Of a DNA stretch of 20,266 nucleotides, positions 1 through 6,278 are shown in pieces. The notes beneath the pieces were generated by a model, which worked only from the letters and a program-made list of their open reading frames with translations, did no database searches and was not told where the DNA came from. The position numbers were made by a program, and so were the translations under genes. Every line of letters begins with the position of its first letter. Within the stretch, counting starts at the first letter, position 1. Source of the stretch: Embleya sp040605455 (GTDB taxonomy: Bacteria; Actinomycetota; Actinomycetes; Streptomycetales; Streptomycetaceae); assembly GCF_040605455.1 (NCBI RefSeq), contig NZ_JBEXCV010000154.1, positions 1-20,266 of the forward strand, written 5' to 3'.

Positions 1-18
1 GGCCCGGTCGAACGGGCC
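1..18. terminator. GC-rich hairpin at window edge
   Basis: GGCCCG and CGGGCC pair around a GTCGAA loop, giving a 6-bp stem. It probably belongs to the end of a gene outside the window. There is no U-tract. Other GGGCCC-type pairings in bases 13-51 compete with it, so the exact structure is uncertain. Confidence 0.3.
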
Positions 19-87
19 CCGGGCACCCCCGGCCTGCGGCCACCGGGCCCGACTCCCGGCCGAGGCCGGCGCGTACGCTGAGCCGCC

Positions 88-618
88 ATGAGCCCCGAAG
101 CCGACGAACGCGGACAGGCGTTGCGCCGCGAGATGCACGCAACCGGGTCGGCGCGGCGCAACGCTCTCGCGCTGATGTCCGCCTGCTGCCTGATCCTCAT
201 ACCCTGGACCGGCTACCTGCTCGTCAGCCTGCCGATGCACTACGAGGCACGCCGTTGGCGGGACGCGTGGGCGGGCTTCGACGTGGGTTTGCTCGTCGCA
301 CTGACCTGCACCGCGTACTTCGGGTGGCGACGCCGCCAGGCACTGATCCCCGCCGCCCTGATCACCGCGACCCTGCTGGTCTGCGACGCGTGGTTCGACG
401 TGATGCTCGCGTGGGGCACGCCCGACCTGTGGTTGAGCATCGCCTCCGCCGCGCTGTGCGAACTGCCGCTCGCCGTGTTCCTGGCCACCCGCGCGCGCCG
501 ACTGCTCCGCTACACGTTGCGGGCGCACTGGTACGAACTCGGCCTGCCGGGCGAGCCGCCTCCGCTGTGCCGATTGCCGCTGCTCGGACTGCCGGACCCG
601 CACGACCGGCGCGAGTAG
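88..618 (+). CDS. small four-helix membrane protein, function unknown
   Basis: This 176-aa protein has an N-terminal charged cytoplasmic-type stretch followed by four hydrophobic segments at about residues 26-48, 64-80, 85-108 and 113-134. It ends in a basic, proline-rich tail. Several Trp and Arg residues lie at the segment edges, as in real membrane helices. No catalytic motif is visible and I do not recognise the family. The ATG at 88 has no clear Shine-Dalgarno sequence. A TACGCT box at 74-79 could be a -10 element for a short-leader or leaderless transcript. Codon use is strongly GC3-biased, which supports a real gene. The product probably sits in the cytoplasmic membrane. Confidence 0.75.
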   Translation: MSPEADERGQALRREMHATGSARRNALALMSACCLILIPWTGYLLVSLPMHYEARRWRDAWAGFDVGLLVALTCTAYFGWRRRQALIPAALITATLLVCDAWFDVMLAWGTPDLWLSIASAALCELPLAVFLATRARRLLRYTLRAHWYELGLPGEPPPLCRLPLLGLPDPHDRRE

Positions 619-741
619 CGCCGGCCCGCCCCGGGGCCGGTCGGCCGCGCGGGTCCGCCGGTTCCGCCGGGAAATCCGTGTCGAGACTCGACCCGCGCCA
701 CGCGTCGAAGCCGCTGCGCAGCGGCGACCGCGACCCGGTCG

Positions 742-905
742 CCGAGTTCCGGTGCCGAGCGCAACCTGCTCAGGTTGATCCTCCTCGATCCGCACGGCCG
801 GGCGTTCCACCCCGATGGGGAAAGGCGGCGCGCAACACCGTCGCGTCGCTGCGCTCGGCCCACCCCTCGATGACGCCGCCGCGTTCCGACCCGGATTCGC
901 CGCTC
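742..905 (+). pseudogene. frameshifted C-terminal scrap of an MmyB-like XRE-family regulator
   Basis: Translation reads NLLRLILLDPHGRAFHPD in one frame (from about 763) and then, after a frameshift near 820, WGKAARNTVASLRSAHP in another. Joined, these match the pattern of the MmyB-like ligand-binding domain of actinobacterial XRE regulators (ERNLLRL-x-FLDP ... DW-x-x-AARDTVAxLR). The upstream text GDRDPVAEF in the second frame may be a further piece. No N-terminal HTH is present, and the piece stops where the convergent gene at 904 ends. The assignment rests on motif recall, not an alignment. Confidence 0.5.
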
Positions 906-1512
906 ACCCGTGGGCGGCGACGCATTCCCCCACCGGGTCGAACAGCAACTTCCAGTTGCCGGGCACGCGCCGCACCGAGGAGGCGAGATGGAACCGGACC
1001 ACCGTCCACTCGTCCGGCCGCGCCGGCACGCCGTGGGCCCGGACGGCCGCCAGGCCGTGGTCCAGGGCCTCGACCTGGTCGTCCTCGTCGAACCCCAGTC
1101 GCGTGTAGGCCCGTTCCACCTCGGCCGGCTTCGACAACGACTCGTCCCATCCGGCGACCGCGTCGAGCAGGTAGAGCAAATGGCATCCGGGTGTCGGTAG
1201 TTCCGCACGCAGTCGGGCCGTGTCGAACTCCCGGTCCGCGTTCTCCGCCACCAGGTCCGAATCACGCACCGCCCAGGCGACCAGGTCCGCCCAATAGTCC
1301 GGTTCGTGCCGTCCGTGGGTCTGCAGGATGTGCTCGCTCGCGAACGCCGCCATCGTGTCCGGGTCGTCGATCAACGGCGAGACGACCATGTCGCTCCGGC
1401 CGTCGAAGCCGAAGAAGTAGCGGTGTCCATCGAGAACGAGCGACTCGATGCCGGCCACGTGGCCGATCCGTCCGGGCAACGGGTCGACGTGCTTGGCGGG
1501 GTCCGGGTTCAT
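904..1512 (-). CDS. conserved-looking hypothetical protein, 202 aa
   Basis: The product is an acidic soluble protein without signal peptide or membrane segment. Visible landmarks are an N-terminal half rich in aromatic residues (HRYFFGFDGRSD), a central stretch around HEPDYWADLVAWAVRDSD, and a C-terminal stretch ending NWKLLFDPVGECVAAHG. I do not recognise the family. The frame continues upstream to a GTG at 1548, but the ATG at 1512 is preferred because the residues before it look non-conserved. Neither start has a good Shine-Dalgarno sequence. It converges with the MmyB scrap and is followed upstream by the aldo/keto reductase on the same strand, about 155 bases away. Codon bias supports coding. 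Confidence 0.7.
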   Translation of the reverse strand: MNPDPAKHVDPLPGRIGHVAGIESLVLDGHRYFFGFDGRSDMVVSPLIDDPDTMAAFASEHILQTHGRHEPDYWADLVAWAVRDSDLVAENADREFDTARLRAELPTPGCHLLYLLDAVAGWDESLSKPAEVERAYTRLGFDEDDQVEALDHGLAAVRAHGVPARPDEWTVVRFHLASSVRRVPGNWKLLFDPVGECVAAHG

Positions 1513-1668
1513 GCCGACGACGGTAGCGAGGACCACCGACGCCGTCACCCCCGGCCTCGCTTGCCGCTTCCGGTCCCGCTTGTGTTTCCGGCTCCGGTTC
1601 CGGTTCCGCCTCGGACTGCGCCGTCGCCTCGGTGGGCGCGAGTCGGCACACCCGCCTCGACCCGTCGG

Positions 1669-2586
1669 CTACACGCCCACGCCGCGCCGGTGCAGGTCGC
1701 CCAGGAGGGTGAGGTCGGCCACGGTCAGGCGCAGCGCGCCTGCGGCCACGTTGGCGACCAGGTGGTCCGGATTGCCGGTGCCGGGGATGGCCAACACATG
1801 CGGCCCCTGGTGCAGGGTCCAGGCCACCCGCACCTGCGCCGCGCTCGCGCCGTGGGCGCGCGCCACTTCGAGGACCTCCGGCGCGTCGGCGCCGACGGCT
1901 CCCACCTGGCGACCGGTCCCGGCGATCGCGTAGAACGGCACGAACGCGACGCCCTGTTCGCCGCAGGATCGCACGAACTCGTCCTGATCGGCCCGGATCC
2001 CGATGCCGTACTGGTTCTGCACGCAGACCACCGGCGCGATGGCCCGCGCCTCGGCGAGTTGGTCCGGGTGGATGTTGGAGACGCCCAGGTGTCGGATCAG
2101 GCCGGCTTCGCGCAGTTCGGCCAACGCGCCGAAGCGCTCGGCGATCGAGTCGGTGCCCAGGACCCGCAGGTTCACCACGTCGAGGTGGTCGCGGCCGAGC
2201 TGGCGCAGGTTCTCCTCGACCTGGCCGCGCAGTTGCGTCGGCGTGAGCGCGTGCGGTGCCCAGTGGCCCGCCGGGTCCCGGCTCGGTCCGACCTTGGTAG
2301 TGATCACCAGGTCGTCCGGGTAGGGCGCGAGCGCCCGATTGATCAGTTCGTTGGCGGAACGCAGCGGAGAGAAGTAGAAGGCGGCGGTGTCGATGTGGTT
2401 CACCCCGAGGTCGACCGCGCGGCGCAGCACACCGATCGCCCGGTCCCGATCGCTGGGCACCGCGTCGGCGGCGAGTGCCTCGCCGTCCTGGGTCAGGCGC
2501 ATCGCGCCGAATCCGATCCGGTTGATCGTCAGGTCGCCGAGCGTCCAGGTGCCCGATGCCGCTGCGGTGATCGTCTGTGAAGTCAT
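1669..2586 (-). CDS. aldo/keto reductase-family oxidoreductase
   Basis: This 305-aa protein has the (beta/alpha)8 NADPH-dependent aldo/keto reductase pattern: an N-terminal IGFGAMRL strand, HIDTAAFYFS carrying Asp66 and Tyr71, TTKVG with Lys98, then LIRHLGVSN and a cofactor-binding C-terminal LAIPGTGNPDHL. The position that normally supplies the catalytic His (usually LIH) reads VVNLR here. This is also seen in a subgroup of bacterial reductases, so the hydride-transfer set is Asp-Tyr-Lys with an altered fourth residue. The substrate is unknown, probably a small aldehyde or ketone in the cytoplasm. I chose MTSQT as start because the preceding in-frame residues up to 2622 overlap the regulatory gap. 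It is divergent from the regulator gene with about 65 bases between them, so regulation by that neighbour is plausible. Confidence 0.9.
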   Translation of the reverse strand: MTSQTITAAASGTWTLGDLTINRIGFGAMRLTQDGEALAADAVPSDRDRAIGVLRRAVDLGVNHIDTAAFYFSPLRSANELINRALAPYPDDLVITTKVGPSRDPAGHWAPHALTPTQLRGQVEENLRQLGRDHLDVVNLRVLGTDSIAERFGALAELREAGLIRHLGVSNIHPDQLAEARAIAPVVCVQNQYGIGIRADQDEFVRSCGEQGVAFVPFYAIAGTGRQVGAVGADAPEVLEVARAHGASAAQVRVAWTLHQGPHVLAIPGTGNPDHLVANVAAGALRLTVADLTLLGDLHRRGVGV

Positions 2587-2650
2587 GTCCGCATGATTGC
2601 GACGGAGTACGCTGATGGCCATTGATTAAGGTATATGCGAATCCTCAGGG

Positions 2651-3646
2651 GTGGCGGTGTCGGCGGAGCTGGCTTTCTCGGCGGAGGATCTGGCCCGGAC
2701 GCGGTTCGCCGTCTCGCCGATGTGGGAGGTCGGCCCGAGCCTTCGGCTGCTCGGTTCCGGCGCCGCCCATCCGGTGCACCGGCCCTGGATCGAGCAGGTC
2801 CGCCCCCGGATCGTGGCCGCCGGGCTGGACCGAGGCCGACTCGCCGAACTGATCCCGCCGTCGGGCTATGTTCCCGACTTCCTCAACCCGACGCCCCCGG
2901 GGCCGGCTCCCACCCTGGCGGCGGAGCTGGCCGAAATAGTGGCCGCTCCGGTCGCCGCGGTGCGTCGCGATCTGGACCGACTGCGGCACGAGCGGGGCCG
3001 GCTGGGCCCCAGGTCCGAGGCGCTGTACGCCGACCCGCGCGCTCGGTTGGCCCGGGTCGCGGAGGAGATCGAGGCATATTGGGAGCTGGCGCTCGCTCCG
3101 TACTGGGCGCGGATCCGGGCGGTGCTCGACGCCGATGTCTTCCACCGGGCCCGGCAGGTCGCCGAGCACGGCGCGGGTAGGGTCCTCAACGAGCTTCATC
3201 CGTCGGTCAGTTGGCACGACGACGCGTTGCGGCTGGCCCGCCGGGAGCGGGCGCTGTCCCGGCGGACGGCGGGCGTGGGCCTGCTGCTGATCCCGTCGGT
3301 GTTCACCGGGCCGGACCCGTTCACCCGGGTGACCCCTCCCGAGCCGCCGCAACTGGCCTACCCGGCCCGGGGCATCGGCGCGTTGTGGACCCCGCGCCCG
3401 ATCACCGGGAGCGCGGCCCTGGCCGCCGTCCTGGGCCGTTCGCGAACGCTGCTGCTGACCGAACTGCACACCCCTGCGTCGACCACCGAGCTGGCCCACC
3501 GGACCGGTCTCTCCCCGGCCGGGGTGTCCCAACAACTGACCGCCCTGCGCGACGCGGGCCTGGTCACCGCCCACCGCGCCGGCCGCACAGTCCTGTACGC
3601 CCGCACCTCGGTCGCCGAATCCTTGCTCACCACGACGTCCCGGTAA
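2651..3646 (+). CDS. ArsR/winged-helix transcriptional regulator with long N-terminal domain
   Basis: The product is 331 aa. The N-terminal 250 residues form an alpha-rich domain (VSPMWEVGPSLRLL ... LAPYWARIRAVLDAD) of the type found in actinobacterial ArsR-like regulators, about 330 aa long, carrying a DUF5937-like sensor. The winged HTH is C-terminal at about residues 265-320: LLTELHTPASTTELAHRTGL, then SPAGVSQQLTALRDAGLV as recognition helix and wing, then RAGRTVLYARTS. No cysteine metal site is visible, so metal sensing is unlikely. Start is GTG at 2651 or GTG at 2657; AGGGG at 2647-2651 spaces better for 2657. The gene is divergent from the aldo/keto reductase and probably controls it or itself. 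A strong hairpin follows the stop. Confidence 0.88.
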   Translation: MAVSAELAFSAEDLARTRFAVSPMWEVGPSLRLLGSGAAHPVHRPWIEQVRPRIVAAGLDRGRLAELIPPSGYVPDFLNPTPPGPAPTLAAELAEIVAAPVAAVRRDLDRLRHERGRLGPRSEALYADPRARLARVAEEIEAYWELALAPYWARIRAVLDADVFHRARQVAEHGAGRVLNELHPSVSWHDDALRLARRERALSRRTAGVGLLLIPSVFTGPDPFTRVTPPEPPQLAYPARGIGALWTPRPITGSAALAAVLGRSRTLLLTELHTPASTTELAHRTGLSPAGVSQQLTALRDAGLVTAHRAGRTVLYARTSVAESLLTTTSR

Positions 3647-3648
3647 CC

Positions 3649-3668
3649 GCCGACGCCCCCGCGTCGGC
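3649..3668 (+). terminator. hairpin after the winged-helix regulator
   Basis: GCCGACGC (3649-3656) and GCGTCGGC (3661-3668) form a perfect 8-bp stem around CCCC, starting two bases after the TAA of the regulator. There is no U-tract, as is usual for GC-rich actinomycete terminators. Confidence 0.6.
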
Positions 3669-3881
3669 ACCGAGCGGCCACCGAGCGTGTCCGCTCTCGT
3701 CCGTGTCGCCGCGAGGCCGGAGTGCGATGGCGACCGCGCTGGAAGCCCTCCTCGCGGACCGCCGACCGGCGCATATGGTGACGCGCGCCACCGGAGTCGG
3801 CCGCCCGGAAGGTGGACGAAGCACAGATTTTGTGCGCCGGTACGGGCGTGCGAGAGTGGTTCACGGAGCCCGAACAGGCTC

Positions 3882-3923
3882 CCGGACGAGGCACGCCGTA
3901 CCCGGTTCAGACAAGACGGTGTC
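3882..3923 (+). ncRNA. guanidine-III (ykkC-III) riboswitch
   Basis: The stretch opens with CCGGACGAGG, continues GCACGCCGTACCCGG, and ends CAGACAAGACGGTGTC. This is almost the textbook guanidine-III aptamer as I recall it from Thermobifida fusca, including the invariant CGGACGAGG, GCCGTACCCGG and GACAAGACGG blocks. CCGG at 3882-3885 pairs with CCGG at 3902-3905. ACGCCGT at 3893-3899 pairs with ACGGTGT at 3916-3922 (one G-U) to make the pseudoknot helix. The Shine-Dalgarno GGGAG at 3925-3929 begins two bases after the pseudoknot strand, so control of translation initiation is the natural mechanism. The downstream gene is a guanidinium exporter, which fits the ligand. Confidence 0.93.
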
Positions 3924-3939
3924 AGGGAGCGTGCCTGTC

Positions 3940-4254
3940 ATGGCTTGGATCGTCCTGCTCATCTCCGGTGTCCTGGAAGCCGTCTGGGCAACGGCACTCG
4001 GCAAATCCGCCGGCTTCACCAAGCTCGTGCCGACCGTCGTATTCGGGGTCGGCCTGGCCGCGAGCATGGCGGGTTTGGCGTACGCCCTGCGCACCCTGCC
4101 GATCGGCACCGGCTACGCGGTGTGGGTGGGCATCGGCGCCGTATTGACCGTCACCTACGCGATGATCTTCGACGGCGAGGCATTCTCCGTCGTCAAGGTG
4201 CTGTTGCTGGCCGGCATCGTCGGCAGCGTGGTCGGCCTGAAGGTCCTGCACTAG
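3940..4254 (+). CDS. gdx: SMR-family guanidinium exporter (Gdx/SugE type)
   Basis: This 104-aa protein has four membrane helices at about residues 2-20, 28-50, 56-78 and 84-103. It is an inner-membrane proton-coupled antiporter that works as an antiparallel dimer. Residues that mark the guanidinium-specific Gdx branch of small multidrug resistance proteins are present: Gly10, Glu13 (the proton/substrate carboxylate), Trp16, Ser42, Tyr59 and Trp62, inside the motifs GVLEAVWA, LPIGTGYAVWVGIGAV and IVGSVVGLK. The ATG at 3940 has GGGAG ten bases upstream and sits directly under a guanidine-III riboswitch, so the true substrate is almost certainly guanidinium rather than quaternary ammonium drugs. 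It is a single-gene unit: a strong bidirectional hairpin follows. Confidence 0.95.
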   Translation: MAWIVLLISGVLEAVWATALGKSAGFTKLVPTVVFGVGLAASMAGLAYALRTLPIGTGYAVWVGIGAVLTVTYAMIFDGEAFSVVKVLLLAGIVGSVVGLKVLH

Positions 4255-4285
4255 ACAGTGCACGCGCCGTCGCCACCGCGCGGCC

Positions 4286-4338
4286 ACCGGGCCGGCGGTC
4301 GAGCCTCGCTCCGGCGAGCGTCGACCGCCCGGCCCGGT
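4286..4338. terminator. long bidirectional terminator between gdx and the ABM gene
   Basis: ACCGGGCCGGCGGTCGA (from 4286) pairs with TCGACCGCCCGGCCCGGT (to 4338) with a single bulged base, about 17 bp. An inner CTCGC/GCGAG stem in the loop adds further pairing. It lies between two convergent genes, so it can serve both. Confidence 0.78.
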
Positions 4339-4365
4339 GTCCGGTTTCGATCCCGCCCGGCCCGG

Positions 4366-4689
4366 TCAGTCGATCTGCAACTCACCCATCGCACTCCACC
4401 CGTTCGCGTCCGGGATCACCGTGCTCACGATCTCCGGCGTGTGCCGGACCAGCGGACGGAACCGCTCCAGAGCCGCCTTGAAGTGGTCGGAGTTCACGTG
4501 CGCCGCCGCCGCGTCGTCCCGGAACGCCTCGACCAGCACATAGGTGTTCGGGTCCTCGATGCTGCGCGACCACTCGAACCACAGGTTGCCCGGTTCACCC
4601 CGGGTCGCCTCGGTGAACGCCGCAACGTGCTCGGGCCATTTCTCGGCGTGCTCGGGCTTCACCGGAAACTTCACCACGATGAAAATCAT
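4366..4689 (-). CDS. ABM-domain (YgiN-like) putative monooxygenase
   Basis: This 107-aa protein has the dimeric alpha+beta barrel (antibiotic biosynthesis monooxygenase) pattern. The first strand is MIFIVVKFPVKPEHAEKWPE, followed by helix HVAAFTEATRGEPGNLWFEW, the signature second strand SRSIEDPNTYVLVEAFRDDA, then AAHVNSDHFKAALERFRPLV with the conserved His in HxxSxHF-like context (HVNSDHF), and a last strand EIVSTVIPDA. Members include quinol monooxygenases (YgiN) and stress proteins; the substrate cannot be read here. There is no Shine-Dalgarno sequence. A TAGAGT box ends six bases before the ATG, which suggests leaderless transcription. It lies downstream of the SMP-30 gene on the same strand, but with its own likely promoter in the 94-base gap. 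Confidence 0.88.
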   Translation of the reverse strand: MIFIVVKFPVKPEHAEKWPEHVAAFTEATRGEPGNLWFEWSRSIEDPNTYVLVEAFRDDAAAAHVNSDHFKAALERFRPLVRHTPEIVSTVIPDANGWSAMGELQID

Positions 4690-4695
4690 TGGGTA

Positions 4696-4701
4696 ACTCT
4701 A
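4696..4701 (-). promoter_or_regulatory. -10 box of a probable leaderless promoter
   Basis: On the minus strand TAGAGT is followed by six bases and then the ATG at 4689. That is the geometry of actinobacterial leaderless transcripts (TANNNT ending at about -7 with A of ATG as +1). No convincing -35 is seen 16-18 bases further upstream. Confidence 0.45.
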
Positions 4702-4775
4702 GGTCATCACAGCAACCCGCAGGGGCGTACCCGACCGGGAACCGAGGGTCGCGTCCGCAGCACCCGTGCGGACTC

Positions 4776-4795
4776 GCCGGCGCTCATCCGCCGGC
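4776..4795 (-). terminator. hairpin overlapping the stop of the SMP-30 gene
   Basis: GCCGGCG (4776-4782) and CGCCGGC (4789-4795) form a 7-bp stem around CTCATC, which contains the stop codon of the SMP-30 gene. It could terminate or attenuate transcription, but it could also be a codon-driven coincidence in GC-rich DNA. Confidence 0.35.
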
Positions 4796-5632
4796 TGCCG
4801 GCACCGACACCGGGACCGCGACGAGTCGACCGGTACGCGGGCCGCCTGTCGGGTCGTCCATGCCGCGCCATTCGGTGGCGACGACGAACAACGTCCGGCC
4901 GTCGGCGCCGCCCAGCGCGCACGAGAAGCAGCCCCGATCGAACTCGACCGTGCGCAGCACCTCGCCGCCCTCCCGAACGCGCACACAACGCTTGTTGGGC
5001 ACGTCCGCGTACCAGACGGCGCCCTCGGCATCGAGGCAGATCCCGTCCGGGACCCCGTCGCCGAGGTCCGCCCACACCCGACGCCGCGACAACCCGCCGT
5101 CGGGCGCGATGTCGAAGGCGGTGAGCCGGTGGCCGTACGACTCGGCGACGATCAGCGTCGCGCCGTCCGACGTCACCGCCATGCCGTTGGGGAAGACGAT
5201 GTCCTCGGCCACCCGGCGGGCCGAGCCGTCCGCGCCGATCAGCGCGACGAACCCGGGCCGGAACGGCTCGCCCGCCGCCATGTCGAACCCGATCGCGTTG
5301 ACGTACACGTGGCCGCGCCGGTGCACCACGATCTCGTTGAAGCCGGTCCCCAGGGCGCGCAGATCCGCGTGACCGGCCAACGAACCGTCCGCTTCGAGGC
5401 TCACCACCCGCGCCTCGGTGGACGAGACGATCAGCAGGCGCCCGTCCGGCAACCAGTCGATGCACATCGCCATCGACGGAAACGGCACCCCCACCACGAC
5501 CTCACCGACGCCGTCGGGCCCGACCGCGACGATCTCCCGGGCACCCCAGTCGCAGAACCACACCCGATCCCGATGCCACCGCACCGACTCGCCGAAGACG
5601 ATGTTCTCCCGCAGGACGGTCCATTCGGACAT
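4784..5632 (-). CDS. SMP-30/gluconolactonase/LRE-family protein
   Basis: This 282-aa protein has the six-bladed beta-propeller pattern of senescence marker protein 30 and gluconolactonases, metal-dependent hydrolases that open sugar lactones. The four usual divalent-metal ligands are present in their usual contexts: Glu15 in VFGESVRWH, Asn99 in TGFNEIVV, Asn149 in VFPNGMAVTSDG and Asp196 in GVPDGICLDAEG. Blade motifs GHVYVNAI, LIVAESYGHRLTAFDI and VWYADVPNKRCVRV follow in order. Length is normal for the family and there is no signal peptide, so the product is cytoplasmic. The ATG at 5632 is preceded by GGAG about nine bases upstream. The open frame continues farther upstream, but that part lacks homology-like structure. 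The substrate is unknown. Confidence 0.9.
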   Translation of the reverse strand: MSEWTVLRENIVFGESVRWHRDRVWFCDWGAREIVAVGPDGVGEVVVGVPFPSMAMCIDWLPDGRLLIVSSTEARVVSLEADGSLAGHADLRALGTGFNEIVVHRRGHVYVNAIGFDMAAGEPFRPGFVALIGADGSARRVAEDIVFPNGMAVTSDGATLIVAESYGHRLTAFDIAPDGGLSRRRVWADLGDGVPDGICLDAEGAVWYADVPNKRCVRVREGGEVLRTVEFDRGCFSCALGGADGRTLFVVATEWRGMDDPTGGPRTGRLVAVPVSVPAAGG

Positions 5633-5915
5633 GAGCCATGACTCCTTCGTCGACCCCGAGGCGGGCCACCGGCGACGTCGACGGCGGATCCCTGCCCTCG
5701 TGGGGTAGACCCGGGCTTTACCCGAAAACTCATCGCGGGCAGACCCCGGCCCCACGCCAGCGACGCGACACACGGCCCGCAGGCCCCGGCCCATCATGGC
5801 GCGCCCGTAGCCGACCGCCCGAGAACCCCGGTCCGAAGCCGGATCGCGCCCGGCGTCCCGGCGGCGGTCGGGCCAGGCGCTTTCGGCGAAGATGTACTCG
5901 GTGCCGCCCGGGGTC
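5633..5915. other. gap without a recognisable gene
   Basis: No frame here shows a plausible protein. The stretch contains the Shine-Dalgarno of the SMP-30 gene (GGAG near 5643-5646, minus strand) and a locally AT-richer patch around 5715-5735 (TTTACCCGAAAACTC) that could hold its promoter. It otherwise looks like decayed DNA adjoining the GH13 remnant to the right. Confidence 0.4.
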
Positions 5916-6113
5916 TCAGCCGCCGTCCACCGCGTACCGGACCGCCGTGTCCGCGGGCAGCACACCGCCTCCCGGCAGTTCCGCACTGGCCGGCGACACC
6001 GTGCCGTACTCCGGCAACCGCACCGGCTCCGCGCCCGGGTTCACCGCGCACACCGGCGACTCGCCGCGGCCGAAGACCAACGTCCCCGCCGGCGCGTCGA
6101 GCCGCCGCAGTCC
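5916..6113 (-). pseudogene. C-terminal remnant of a GH13 alpha-glucosidase
   Basis: The last 65 residues of this frame contain LDAPAGTLVFGRGE, CAVNPGAEPVRLPEYG, ASAELPGGG and LPADTAVRYA, then a TGA at 5916-5918. This is the C-terminal beta-sandwich ending typical of actinobacterial GH13 alpha-glucosidases (LDAPxGVLAFRRG ... VCVVNxGAEPVxLPxYGxVLLAS ... LLPADTAVWL). The catalytic barrel is absent: residues before about 6113 in the same frame do not resemble the family. It is therefore a truncated gene end, not a functional enzyme. It lies beside the recombinase island and may reflect a rearrangement there. Confidence 0.65.
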
Positions 6114-6175
6114 GGCACCGTCACCGTGGCGGGCGGCGAGTGGTTCTACCGCCCGTCCAGGCACCGGTTGGCCGG

Positions 6176-6259
6176 CTACCGGGCGGCGATGAGGGCCACG
6201 TTCGGCGGCTGGGACGACACGTTGTAGGGGTCCCGGTAGTACTCGCCGAAAAAACAACG
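6176..6259 (-). pseudogene. 27-codon gene tail, family unidentified, at island edge
   Basis: Between an in-frame stop at 6260-6262 and a TAG at 6176-6178 the minus strand encodes a short peptide ending YYRDPYNVSSQPPNVALIAAR. Its aromatic, well-ordered composition looks like a genuine protein C-terminus rather than random GC-rich translation. No start codon with a ribosome site is present. It begins just where the lower-G+C recombinase block ends, so it could be the displaced end of a gene interrupted by that block. I could not assign a family. Confidence 0.35.
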
Positions 6260-6278
6260 CTACGGGCTAAGCCGCAGG

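Noticed and set aside
1565..1625. CCGGTTCC-like short repeats between the unknown gene and the reductase
   Set aside because: They are imperfect hexamers of low complexity; no hairpin or known site follows from them.
1306..2580. 424-codon plus-strand open frame over the aldo/keto reductase
   Set aside because: It is a mirror of the reductase; codon positions and motifs favour the minus strand.
6250..6255. Six-T run (minus strand) downstream of the recombinase stop as an intrinsic terminator
   Set aside because: No stable stem precedes the run.
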